The position numbers and the translations under genes are program-made. Below the pieces are notes generated by a model. That model was not told the origin of the DNA, searched no databases, and saw nothing but the letters and a program-made list of their open reading frames with translations. This document shows positions 26,178 to 36,930 of a stretch of 64,000 nt of DNA, piece after piece. The stretch comes from Centroberyx gerrardi (taxonomy: Eukaryota; Chordata; Actinopteri; Beryciformes; Berycidae), in the NCBI RefSeq assembly GCF_048128805.1, contig NC_136012.1, positions 13,333,725 to 13,397,724 on the forward strand. The letters run 5' to 3'. Position 1 is the first letter of the stretch; each line of letters begins with the position of its first letter.

Positions 26178-26428
26178 CGGCCATGATTCCTCTCTTCCAG
26201 TCCCGCTCTGTTACCTGCTCCTCTTCCACTTGGGGAAATGTGTCCATCATCTTCTGCCTCTGCTTTCCATACCACCATGTTTAACTGAAATGGAATTTAA
26301 TGGATGCTTTATGGGCAAAGATCTGGGTGTCATGCCATGTAAAATTATCGCAACGGATGTATTTTATTGTGCTTTTCAATGCAGTCTAGAAAGGGGTGAA
26401 CAGAGAAACATAAAGATGTAAGTGGAGG

Positions 26429-26470
26429 TAAAAAAAATAAAAATAAAAATAAAAAAAAGAAAATAAAAAT
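26429..26470. repeat. A-rich simple repeat in the thymosin A 3' UTR
   Basis: Runs of A broken by single T or G in (AAAAAT)-like units. The matching spot in copy B (35918-35946) is a cleaner (AAAT)n tract, so this site changes quickly between the copies. Confidence 0.7.
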
Positions 26471-28149
26471 CATAAATATCTGTGTCAATTGAATTCTGTC
26501 AAAAAATATTCTACTGTTGACAACATGCCTGTAATTGGTGCCATTCAGGAAATATTCTTTAAAATACCACAAAGGAAGATATTTTTGTTTTAATAAAAAT
26601 CAATGTGTCAAAATGCCCTGCCTGGGTTGCTCTTATTTAGTTTTTGTCAAACTTCCTTGTTAAATGGTCTTGTTTGTTTTAGGTTTATTCAAAGCATATT
26701 TGAACAGGTCAAGTCAGGACAAGACTGTGTGTAATGTGAGAAGAATACGACCTAAACACGTGACAATCATGAGTGAAAATGAAAATATTTACATGCAACA
26801 CATGTATTGCAACACATTTTCTTCCCAGAGTTCAGGCCAGGTGTAACATTTCTTATTTGCGTAATGGAGAGGTTGCATTTCCATGAAACTGGTATTTATT
26901 TCATAAGAAAAGAATTCTAACAGGTAGTAAGCACCACTATCCAGTTTGCATGCAAGTTGTACTTGAGTTGTGTATGGTTCAGTGAGACCCAGTCAGCATG
27001 CAGGACGACTTCTGGTCTTACAGCAGGTCTGGGCCTGCAGGTATTAATCATACATACCTGGTTGGAGCAAGGAGTTTTAATATCTGAATTTATCCTTTAT
27101 GGATGGGGGCCTTGCATTTACTTTTATTAATGAGGAACATGCGTGTAAAATGCATGGTGATATGTTCACATGAATCTCAAGCCTTCGCAGTGTGTTTTTG
27201 AAAGCCCATTTTGAGAAAGGAAAATTGAGTATAATGCATCTGTGCTTGAGCATGTCTGTTTTTTTTCTGTGAATTTATTAAGACGGGGCCGGCTGTGTTT
27301 TTCCACTACAGGCCTGCTTGAACATGCTCGCACTGCAGCGTGCGACTACTTGAGCGCAAAGACATACTGTCTACTATCTTAATACCTATGTAAAGAGGTA
27401 GGTAGATTTCCACTTTTCCTTCAGTTGAAATGATGCCTGTCAGAAGATCTTGTCATGAAAAATATACTTTCATATCAAAGGGATAATGATTTCAGTAATA
27501 ATTTCCTGAAGGCTCCAAAAACAGAAGGAATGTAGGATATGTTGTCTTCTTCTTCTGTGGTCTCTGAGGATCAGGCTTGGCTGTGCAAAGTCACTACATG
27601 CTAGACATAGCAGTAAAAGACAGGGGGTACAGACGAGGACACAAGTAAATGGAGGAAGAAATAGCCATACTATCAGATGTAATGCATCCAAAACAAGACA
27701 ATAAAGTAAGTCATGGAGCCCTAAACACAAAATAAACTTTCACACTGTCTACTGGCCTAATGCCTGTCCCATTTGTTCTTCTAATTGCATCCACGTGTTG
27801 TGCTTCTGTCAATAGTGTGATAAAGCGCTATAGTCTCACCCAAAACAAGTTATACAGGAACGTTTGGTGTCGTCACTGCTTCCTTGCAAGTTCAGATTGT
27901 GTAACAAAAACAGAAAGAAATTTTTCCAAAATCTGTCCACATGTTGCCCATGATAGAGACAATGACACAAAGACACTGAAGACTAATCAGTCTTCAGACC
28001 ATAGACTATTATGTGCAGTTGATAATACGATAAACTTTATAAACTAATTTCCATAACTTGATATCCATTTCTCCAGGCTATACACCATGAGTTGTTTTGG
28101 TTGTATTAATTCAGACCACACTTTAGTATTCTCTCCTGGGCTGTTCTGC

Positions 28150-30960
28150 CTGTATTGAGCAGTTCAGCGGCGGAGAGGGCCGAGATGGCGTATGCCCCAC
28201 AACTGACTGCCCGCCCCCTGACAGAATTTATCAGGAGTGGCGGAACCGTATTCACTCCAGTTTAAATGCGTACCACCTCTGTTCACAGGTGTGACAGAGT
28301 CTGTCATGACTTCTGAGGAAGACATGGACGCTCTCTCCAGGGAGATTGAGGAATTGCTCTAGTAGGCAATTTCTGTGGTTCCCCAGGGAGACAGGGAGAG
28401 AGGTCTCTATTCTGGTTATTTTCTTGTTCCCGGAAAAACTGGAGATATGAGGCCTATTCTAGATCTCCGCCAGCTCAACACATGTATCACTCAGAGACCA
28501 TTCCGCATATTTACAGCAAAAAGATGGTGGAACTGGTACAGCCAGGCGGTTGGTTCACCACAGTGGATTTGAAAGATGCTTACTTTTATGTCGCAGTGGC
28601 TCCAAGACACAGAAAATTTCTGCGTTTTGCCTTTCAGGGAGTAGCCTACAAGTACAACAGACTACCGTTTGGCTACTCTCTGGCACCCCGCACCTTCTCA
28701 AAGTGTGTGGACACAGCTCTCAAACCGTAACGACAGGGAATACGGGTCTTCTTCTATCTGGACGACCTGATTCTGAGAATCAGGGCGACCTGGGGCAGGC
28801 AGTAGGTGGTGTGTGGCCTTCAGGGGTAAACCGTCACATCAACCTTCTGGAACTGACCGTGGTTGTGTTGGTCCGGCAGCACTTTGCACCTGTTACAGGG
28901 GAAAGATGTGCTAGTGAGGATCGACAACTGGTCGACAGTGGCCTACATCACCAGACAGGGTGGCGTTGATCCGCACCTTTGTTGAGGGCCGCGGAGAACC
29001 TGTGGCGATGGGCCACTGATCACCTCTTTTCCCTCAAGGCGCTACACATTCCAGGCCTGGAGAATACAAGGGCCGACCTCATGTCGAGGGGCAGGCCCTT
29101 AGAGGACGAATGGAGGTTACACCCCGAGGTTGTGCACCAGGTTTGGTCCGGGAGGGCGGAAGTGGGCCTGTTTGTCACAAGGCAAAACACCCACTGCCCA
29201 CTGTTTCCCCAAGATTCCCCCAAGATGGACACGTTCGGATACGTGCGATGGCCAAGAAAGCTGTTGTATGCTTTCCCTCCCCTCCATCTCATTCCCCCTC
29301 TGCTGGTGAGAGTGAGGCAGGAGATGTTGTCAGTCATTCTGGTAGCCCCGGATCGCACGTGGCGCCGTGGTACGCAGAAATGACACAGCTGGTGGCGGCT
29401 CCACCCTGGACAGTTCCTCAGTTTTGGGGAGCACTGTCTCAGGCGAACGGAATGATACGCGCGATGCCCAGTCTGGGTCAGCCTCTCAAGGTTTGGCTCC
29501 TGAGAGGGACAGACTGATGCGTGCTGGATTGGCTGCCAATGTGGTGCAGACCATCCAGGGCATGAGGGCTCAATCCACCATTGATAGCTACAAAACTAAA
29601 TGGTTGGGTTTCCAGAAGTGGTGCAGGGAGCAGAACATTGATCCTTTGAATTGCTCAAATGGATCCGTTCTCTCTTTTCTCCAGCACCTGCTGGAGAGGG
29701 GATTGGCACATTCTACTATCAAAGTATATGCATCGGCAATCTCTTCCTGTCATGAGGGTTTTGGAGAGAGGTCAGTTTTTGGCCACCTCCTCTTGAAACA
29801 TTTCCTACAGGGGTCTATAGCTACAGCGGCATCTACGCCATGTCCATTTATCAGATTTTATCTGTTGGATCTGTCTGGGTCTTTCTTGGGCTCTGTGCTC
29901 AGTGGTGGGACACAAGACCTGTGAGACAATGACCTAGTAGGCTTGAGTCTCTCGTGCTGCGGCAAAATGGAGACAAGCCCCTGTATTGGTCGGCGCTACA
30001 TCACTCTTGTGTCAACATGTAGTGTGTAGCCTTGTTTTTTTTTTTCCGCCCCCACTCTACTGTTAGGTGGAGTGATAGGGACCATATCTGGCTGACCTGT
30101 AGCACTTGTGACTGTCAATTCAGGCTATGGCACAGCATGTTGTTCATGTTGGTGTCACAGCAGGGAGTGAAGTCATTGAGCTTCGCCCCCTAAGCCAATA
30201 GAGTCCCGTTAGAGGGCGAAGCCTGTGTGAAATAGAGCGATAGTTACGTATTGTAACTCTAGTTCTATGATACCCCATATGGTTGTATAGGCTCATCCTG
30301 ATTGGCTGAGCACGTGCATGCAAAGTTTTGAGTGGCTAAGCCAATAGAGCCCCATTAGAGGGCAAAGCCTGTGAGTTACAATACGTAACTATCTTTATTT
30401 TGTTTGGCAATATGCTTATCGGATGCCTTCACTAAGGTTGGTTTGAAATTCTTGTCTCTGAAGACAACCGTACTGGTAGCGCTAGTTTCAGCAAAGCGTT
30501 ATAGGTTATAAAGGCCAGATTTAAATCTATGGTCATTGGCCTCTCCGCTTTTCATCCTCCTCCTTTTCAGTCAGATGAGGAGGAGTGTGTCCTGTACATG
30601 TGCTCTCCATTTACTTGGAGCGCATGTGGGCGCTGCGGCGTTCTAATCAGCTATTAATTTGTTATGGGTCTCAGGCAATTGGTAAGGCTCTGTCTAAAGA
30701 CCATTTATTACACGGGATAGTGTAGGCTATTGCTTTGACTTATTCCTCCGCAGGGCAGGTGCCTCCAGAGGGTCTTAGGGCGCATTCTTTCAGGGGTGTG
30801 GCTGCTTCTTGGGCATTGTTACAAGGTGTTTCAATGGAGGATGTGTGTGCTGCTGCCTCTTGGGCTACCCACACACAAGGGCACATTCGGTTCTGAATGC
30901 TGTCTACTCAGGTAATACATTAGCCCTGTTTTCTTCTTACATCAGTAACAAACTACCAGA
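28150..30960 (+). mobile_element. Decayed DIRS-type retrotransposon (RT, RNase H, tyrosine recombinase remnants)
   Basis: The reverse-transcriptase part runs from about 28360 (VPQGDRERG, then MRPILDLRQLN) through LKDAYFYVAVAPRHRKF and LPFGYSLAPRTFSK to the YLDD active site at 28755-28766. RNase H-like parts follow (INLLELTVVVLV near 28840, IDNWSTVAYITRQGG near 28920, HIPGLENTRADLMSR near 29046). A tyrosine-recombinase N-terminal part is at about 29512-29815 (STIDSYKTKWLGFQKWC). A separate C-terminal recombinase part with the AHSFRGVAASWA (HxxR) motif is near 30780. Frameshifts, stops and internal deletions break every domain, so it is inactive. Presence of a tyrosine recombinase rather than a DDE integrase marks it as DIRS/Ngaro-like. 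It sits between the two thymosin duplicates. Confidence 0.85.
30191..30393. repeat. DIRS terminal-type repeats: 37-bp direct and 21-bp inverted
   Basis: A 37-base word starting TAAGCCAATAGAG occurs at 30191-30227 and again at 30337-30373 with four mismatches. A 21-base word occurs at 30239-30259 and, exactly reverse-complemented, at 30373-30393; its core is GTTACGTATTGTAAC. Paired inverted and direct ends like these fit DIRS termini. They split the recombinase remnant into two unlinked parts, so two elements may be joined or nested here. Confidence 0.7.
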
Positions 30961-31365
30961 TATTCTGCATATGCTCTGACTACTAGACTACTCTATATAG
31001 TTTTACCAGTAGGGCGGTGAGCCTCTGGGTGGTCTGCTTTGCTACTGTCATTCATATGGTCAGGTAGTTTTCAACCTGTGCAGTAATACCCGTATGCTAT
31101 GAGGGTGGATTGTTAATGTTTGTCAAATCGAGATCACAGCCTGTTAAGGCCAAGTTGAGACTTGATTGGGTGAAAAGGGCTTATGGTAAAACCTGTTTTC
31201 TGTTGGTACACCAATTCCACACCTTAAGGCTGCCATGTCAAAAGAGAGTCCTATAATATTGTCCAGCATCAGGCTTATCCAATGATATTCTTCCTCTGAG
31301 CTCTAGGGCCAATGAAAGCTGGCAGACTGATGTTCATGTTGGTGTGTAGAAGGGTGTGTATTCTC

Positions 31366-31451
31366 TATTTAAACTGTTTGCTTTGCACAATACAGACACA
31401 TTTCTTTACCTGTAGCCTAAACGACATTCTCACTGTGCAGCCCTGCATCAG
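31366..31451 (+). promoter_or_regulatory. Thymosin gene B upstream promoter and non-coding exon 1
   Basis: TATTTAA box at 31366-31372, then an exon ending at 31451 before a GTAAAA donor, as in copy A. The leader is more diverged from copy A than the surrounding sequence, with several indels. Confidence 0.5.
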
Positions 31452-32130
31452 GTAAAATGACTCAGAACTACTCTTATTACCTCTGTTCATCAATTCATCC
31501 ATTCAATAAGACAATGAATCAATGTAATGCAATGTAATACATAAATTATATGGTAAATTAAGTAATTATTATTTTGTAGACAGGTTATAAGGCTTATGCA
31601 ATAGTTTTGGTAGACCATGTTCAGATATGCTAATTAATTCGGTTACATTGTTGTCTGTTTTAGCTGTCATTCCTTCTGTGCTGATTGTTCTGCTGTTTGT
31701 CCTGTCAACACTGCATTCCGCTACACGCGAGGCTATTCCACTGCTGTCTTGTATGTGGGCCTAATTATAATGTAATCACTGATCATCGTTGTCTTCTGAG
31801 CAAGCTTGTCATGAACGGGCCTGCTCAGGCATTTGAAGTGTAGCCTAATGTAAAGGGTGGGGCACTATGATAAACAAAACTACAGCCTCTTCAAACTTTT
31901 ACCTGCATGGTGTGACATGCTCCTAAAAAACTGAAACATTTACTTTTTCAATGAGGTTCTTACTTACTTGCTATTTGCTTCTTTCACCCAGGTGTGTATT
32001 TTATATTTCCCCCAGCCTTCAAATAAACTTTTTCACGGGTGTGCTTAAATACAAAACATTGGCACAGTTACAATATGTTTCCTTCTAATCCTGGTCTGCA
32101 CTCTGCAGAACTGAATACTTGTAATTTACA

Positions 32131-32287
32131 ATACAGTGTAACATGACACCTCGGCTCTTAGAGCTTTTAGAGCTGTTTGTTCTCCATTGAGAGGAGGCGG
32201 GTTATAAAGTGTTGTGGGTGTGTGCAGTTTCTAGTGACTGAATTGCATAACTCCAGGACTTCAGCTGGACTGCAGTGTCTCTTTTTA
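32131..32287 (+). promoter_or_regulatory. Copy B version of the internal GC-box/TATA promoter
   Basis: TATAAA at 32203-32208 directly follows GAGGCGGG, as at 24155-24167. A 2.2-kb insertion now starts about 60 bases downstream, moving this promoter away from coding exon 2 (34629). Confidence 0.45.
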
Positions 32288-32345
32288 ACTGAGACTGGGC
32301 TTGAGTTTACCTGCATGGGCATGCACTGTAGATAACATCTTGAGT

Positions 32346-34576
32346 TGGAGGGATCTTGTGTCCACTTTTATTTTTCTCATGTCCTTTTTGCCGGGCCCAT
32401 GGGACCGGCCTAGAAGAGCGAAAGTAGTTAACTGACTGACTGATTACCCATTGTTGAAAGTTGTGCGAGAAGTGGTGTCAAGACCTACACAGTCATGGTG
32501 GTATACCTGATATTGTGTTGTTTGCACTGCCATCTATAAAGATTACTACAAACTATAATGATGCACTGTTGCTCAAGCATTCGCACTACAACCATATCGT
32601 CAGCGCCGAAAATTCATGATTACTTTACCGACGTGCTTTTATTTTACTCGCTCTCGAACGTGAATAACGACATAGCCGAAGGATTTGGGTTCATGGATTG
32701 CAGCAAAAGAGAGGAGCTGGCAGAATCAATAATGCTCTTTTACGGCGCTTTCGTTTAGTTTAGTTATTAGCTTATTAGCTTGGTGACATTAGATAGTCAC
32801 CAAGTGAAGCTGTTTATGTCTTTACCAGTAGGTGAATCTGAACACCACATCTACTGTGGAGGCTAGTCTCCATGTTGAGAGAAACACCTGGAACTTCACC
32901 GTGGCTAAACAGGTTTTCAATAAGATACTCGTTACCTTCCGGTCATAGCCATTAAAAAGATAGGATAATAACACATTTGCCCTCGGCAGATCAGGTTGGC
33001 CAAGACATGATGTTATTTTGGTAGTTAACAAGATAACTAGCAAATACTCTAGTTAATGAGTATATCCAAGTCAGTAAACACGCATTACCGCTAATCCCAA
33101 GAGCTCTTCCGATCCTGCATGTCACGTTTCTTTTCAACATGCCAAATTCTGCAAAAGCCTGCACCTCGCGGAAGCGTGGAAGCCGCTGTCCCAGTCTTAT
33201 TACAAGCCAATGAAAGAGGAAACTATTTCACATTTTAACGATTTGTTGTCTTATTTCAGGCCAGGTGAGGGTCACCTGATGAAATTCACTCTGTCAACCA
33301 AAAATAGCCCAACATGTATGCTGTAAAAAGGATTTGATTCTAGGGTCACCAGAATCAAAGTTATAGGGGGGATACATTATTCGGCAGGTAGAAATGCAGA
33401 CCTGCCGAGGTAGCCTAATTAACATTATAAAAGAGCAATTCTCCTCACAAATCATTAAAATGTGAGATAGTTTCCCCTTTCGTTGGTGTGTGGGACAGCA
33501 GCTTCCGCAAGGTGCATGCCTTTCCCGGCAGGCATGCAGAATTCGGCATAACAGTAATTTTGATGTTTTTATAGTTAGGTATTCCCAGTGTAGCTGGAGC
33601 CAGTTACTGAATTTTTGTAATTGGCTCTAGCTCAGCTTCTGATTGGTCAAATTTTTCAAATTTGGCACACACATAGCACACACCGTTAGCAGGTCTCCAA
33701 GCGGTTGTGTAGCATTTCGGCCACAGTTGACCTAGACAGTTGAAACTTGGTATATAGCTGTCATTTGGCATGCTGAACACATTTCCCATAAGGACCCATA
33801 AGGTCAGTCTGGGTAGATTGGCCACCATCTTGGAAATTTTGTGAAACCTTTAACAATCTTATTCTCCAGAACCATAAGTCCAAATGACACCAAATTTGGT
33901 ATGCATGGTCCATGGACATGCCCAAACAAAAATACAATTCGTAATGATCGGGTAGAGTTATTAGCCAATCAGATTCTGACATTTTACAAGTTATCACAAG
34001 TCCACTTCACAGTGGCCTATGACCTTGAAACTTGGTGGGCACATTAGTGACAACCTTAGGGACTGTACCAAGTTTGGTGTTGATAGCCCAAACAACGACA
34101 ATGCAGTACCAATTTCAATTTGTGCTATGTTAACCGCTAATGCTAGAAATCACACATTTACAGCATCGACTCATAAACCGTGACTCGCATTCACTCCTGA
34201 TTGCTAGTGGACACTTCTCACACCAGTGATTTTCAGAAGCGGTCACTGTACTAGGCGGTTGCGCTGGCACTGTGAATACCTTTCGAGGCTGCTTGCAGCT
34301 TTAATTGTAGTTGTAGTGTGAACACAGACATTCTATTTACTTAGAACAATTTAAATCTTGTTATAGTTATATTTCTATCTAGCTATTGTTCTAGATGTGG
34401 GCCTTTAGAATTGTACAAAGTGCCACTTATAAAGTATATCACTCACTACAATGCATAGGGCAGTACAGAGCATGAATTATACTAGGGTGCGAAAGCCAAG
34501 AGGAGGCGAGACATCAATGACCCGGCTTGCACTAGGTCAACCTAGTCTTGTTAATAGTCAAAATCCCTGTTTTTAT
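32346..34576. mobile_element. Composite repeat insertion in thymosin B upstream intron
   Basis: Absent from copy A, where the flanking sequence is continuous near 24305-24320. It contains an unclassified part (32346-33136), a foldback element (33137-33550) and a dispersed fish-type repeat (about 33590-34330, with words such as ACACCAAATTTGGTATGCATGG and CCACCATCTTGGAAATTTTG). The 66-codon frame at 32558 has no recognisable product. The class of the outer parts is not resolved by eye. Confidence 0.65.
33137..33550. mobile_element. Foldback MITE with long inverted repeats
   Basis: The left arm (about 33139-33244) is matched, reversed and complemented, by the right arm (about 33449-33549). Shared words are GCCAAATTCTGC versus GCCGAATTCTGC, GCGGAAGC, GCTGTCCCA and GAAACTAT-TCACATTTTAA. 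The flanks show AAC on both sides, a possible 3-bp target duplication. No transposase frame is present. Confidence 0.6.
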
Positions 34577-34628
34577 TCAAATTGACATTGTTCTCTCTGA
34601 CACTTTTCTCCAATAGTAATCTTCCAAA

Positions 34629-35665
34629 ATGGGAGACAACCCAGTCAAACAAGAAGTGCAGGACTTTGACAAAAAACGTCTAAAGAGGACCGTCACCAAA
34701 GAAGATAAAACTCTCCCCACCCAGCAAGGTACGTGTTGTATGCCCAGGGAGAAAGGAATATGCTCCTGGGAAAAATCTGTCTCATCCGCTCTTGCTCCAA
34801 GTCTCGCCCTGCCCTTCACCTCCTTGTTCAGTGCAGCATAACTCCTCCCCCTCCATCGTGCTAAAACAAGTCTGCAAACATGGCAAAGCAAAGATGAACT
34901 ACTGATTAACTGGATGGCTGCTCCTGACACACCCAGCTGCCTGATAGAGAACTTGCCCTTGTTCCACTCAGTGCCAGCCTGTCCAGAAGAAGGAAATAAA
35001 AAACACACACACCCTCGCCTTACCAGCCTTATGTTAGTAGTTTTCACTCAATTTGCACCATGCATCGAAAGTAGCGGTTGCAATTATTACAGTATGATCG
35101 TGAAGCCGCTATGTACTAATCAGTAACGCTAACTATGGCAAGTAACAGGTCATAGAAAGGCAAGGACGCCAAGACAAGTCAGACGATCTGACAAATACTA
35201 CAGGGAAACAGACAAAAATATACACTGAGAGAATGGGAACAGCTGGATGGGCCGGAAGGCGTCCAGGAGCTGATAGGCTGACAGCAGGCAGGTGAAGGCG
35301 GGACAAAGTCACGGGACTAATTGGCTGATGGCAGACAGGTGTGTTGTGCAGAAGGAGGGAAACCAGTGGGCAAGGCAGGAACTACAGAGAAACAAAGAGA
35401 ACAGACAGAACACAGAGATAAGGCTAGAGAGAGATGGAGGTAGAGGGAGATGGAGAGGCAGATACAGGCGTAGCCATGACAGCAGAAATTCCCCAGATCC
35501 ACATTTTGACAAGAACTTTGGGCATGTTTCTGTGTTGCAAACCACACTATATATTGATCATCTCATCTCTGTCTCTGTCTGTCCCTCTGTCCTCCTCTCT
35601 TTTGCTCACACACAGAAATTGATGATGAGAAGAAACAGGAGAAGGCTCCACAACCTGAAACATAA
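34629..35665 (+). CDS. Beta-thymosin, copy B
   Basis: Duplicate of the thymosin at 24383-26177. Coding exons are 34629-34728 and 35616-35665, again 49 aa with the same splice sites. It begins MGDNPVKQEV, has FDKKRLKRTVT at the actin-binding core and ends in EIDDEKKQEKAPQPET. Typical beta-thymosins have FDKxKLKKT[EN]T; copy B keeps FDK but changes LKKTNT to LKRTVT, the reverse of copy A. Twelve of 49 residues differ from copy A, all in the first 34. The frame is open and splice sites are intact, so it may be functional. The upstream ATG of copy A is missing because of a 13-base deletion. The 3' UTR likely ends after AATAAA at 36069-36074. No symbol assigned; probably TMSB15-related. Confidence 0.82.
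35121..35481. repeat. Copy-B-specific replacement sequence in thymosin intron 2
   Basis: Flanks match copy A (to 24.87 kb and from 25.99 kb), but this purine-rich stretch has no counterpart there. It holds many GA-rich words and ends GCCATGACAG. It looks like part of a DNA transposon, though no clear inverted ends were found. Confidence 0.4.
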
Positions 35666-35917
35666 CCGCCATGATTCCTCTCTTCCAGTCCCGCTCTGTT
35701 ACCTGCTCCTCTTCCACTTGGGGAAATGTGTCCATCATCTTCTGCCTCTGCTTTCCATACCACCATGTTTAACTGAAATGGAATTTAACGGATGCTTTAT
35801 GGGCAAAGATCTGGGTGTCATGCCATGCAAAATTATCGTAATGGATGTATTTTATTGTGCTTTTCAATGCAGTCTAGAAAGGGGTGAACAGAGAAACATA
35901 AAGATGTAAGTGTAGGT

Positions 35918-35946
35918 AAAAAAATAAATAAATAAATAAATAAAAA
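35918..35946. repeat. (AAAT)n simple repeat in the thymosin B 3' UTR
   Basis: Clean tetranucleotide tract of about six AAAT units, at the site of the irregular A-rich tract in copy A. Confidence 0.8.
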
Positions 35947-36611
35947 TCATAAATATCTGTGTCAATTGAATTCTGTCAAAAAATATTCTACTGTTGACAA
36001 CATGCCTGTAATTGGTGCCATTCAGGAAATATTCTTTAAAATACCACAAAGGAAGATATTTTTGTTTTAATAAAAATCAATGTGTCAAAATGCCCTGCCT
36101 GGGTTGCTCTTATTTAGTTTTTGTCAAACTTCCTTGTTAAATGGTCTTGTTTGTTTTAGGTTTATTCAAAGCATATTTGAACAGGTCAAGTCAGGACAAG
36201 ACTGTGTGTAATGTGAGAAGAATACGACCTAAACACGTGACAATCATGAGTGACAGGCGAAAATGAAAATATTTACATGCAACACATGTATTGCAACACA
36301 TTTTCTTCCCAGAGTTCAGGCCAGGTGTAACATTTCTTATTTGCGTAATGGAGAGGTTGCATTTCCATGAAACTGGTATTTATTTCATAAGAAAAGAATT
36401 CTAACAGGTAGTAAGCACCACTATCCAGTTTGCATGCAAGTTGTACTTGAGTTGTGTATGGTTCAGTGAGACCCAGTCAGTATGCAGGACGACTTCTGGT
36501 CTTACAGCAGGTCTGGGCCTGCAGGTATTAATCATACATACCTGGTTGGAGCAAGGAGTTTTAATATCTGAATTTAGCCTTTATGGACGGGGGCCTTGCA
36601 TTTACTTTTAT

Positions 36612-36930
36612 CAGTTAAAAGTTTGGACACACCACATTTACCTTATTTTTACTATTTGCCACTTTTTAGAATAATAGTAAAGACATCAAAACTATGAAAT
36701 AACACAAATGGAATTATGCAGTGACCAAAAAAGTGTTAAACAAAAACAAAATCAAAACGATCTTATATTTTAAATTCTTTAAAGGAGCCATCCTTTGCCT
36801 TTAAATTCATACATAGGCATCACCTTCACCATTTGTCTAGGAAACAAATTTCAAGCATTTAAGCATAAGCCTTTAGATCAAAATGGCTTTAAGAAACTTC
36901 ATGTTCATGAAAAACATAAAGACTGTAGTG
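36612..36930. mobile_element. Tc1-like transposon end fragment
   Basis: Starts CAGTTAAAAGTTTGGACACACC, close to the inverted end of fish Tc1 elements, followed by AGAATAATAGTAAAGACATC and AACTATGAAATAACAC and GGAGCCATCCTTTGCC as in those elements. Sequence to about 36800 is clearly Tc1-like; 36800-36930 less so. No transposase is left. Copy A lacks it. Confidence 0.75.

Larger units (their letters stand above)
22958..28137 (+). repeat. Tandem segmental duplication, copy A (carries thymosin gene A)
   Basis: Sequence from CACCAATTCCACACTTTAAGG (22.97 kb) to about 28137 recurs in the same orientation and order at 31197-37930. Alignable parts are mostly a few percent or less apart, with indels. 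The unit holds promoter, exon 1, exon 2, exon 3 and 3' sequence of one beta-thymosin gene. Copy A keeps about 1.1 kb of intron (24.87-25.99 kb) that copy B has lost. From 26.62 to 28.14 kb the sequence is non-coding, with no gene recognised. Confidence 0.9.

Noticed and set aside
32558-32758. 66-codon frame in the copy B insertion
   Set aside because: No known product, lies in repeat DNA and is absent from copy A.
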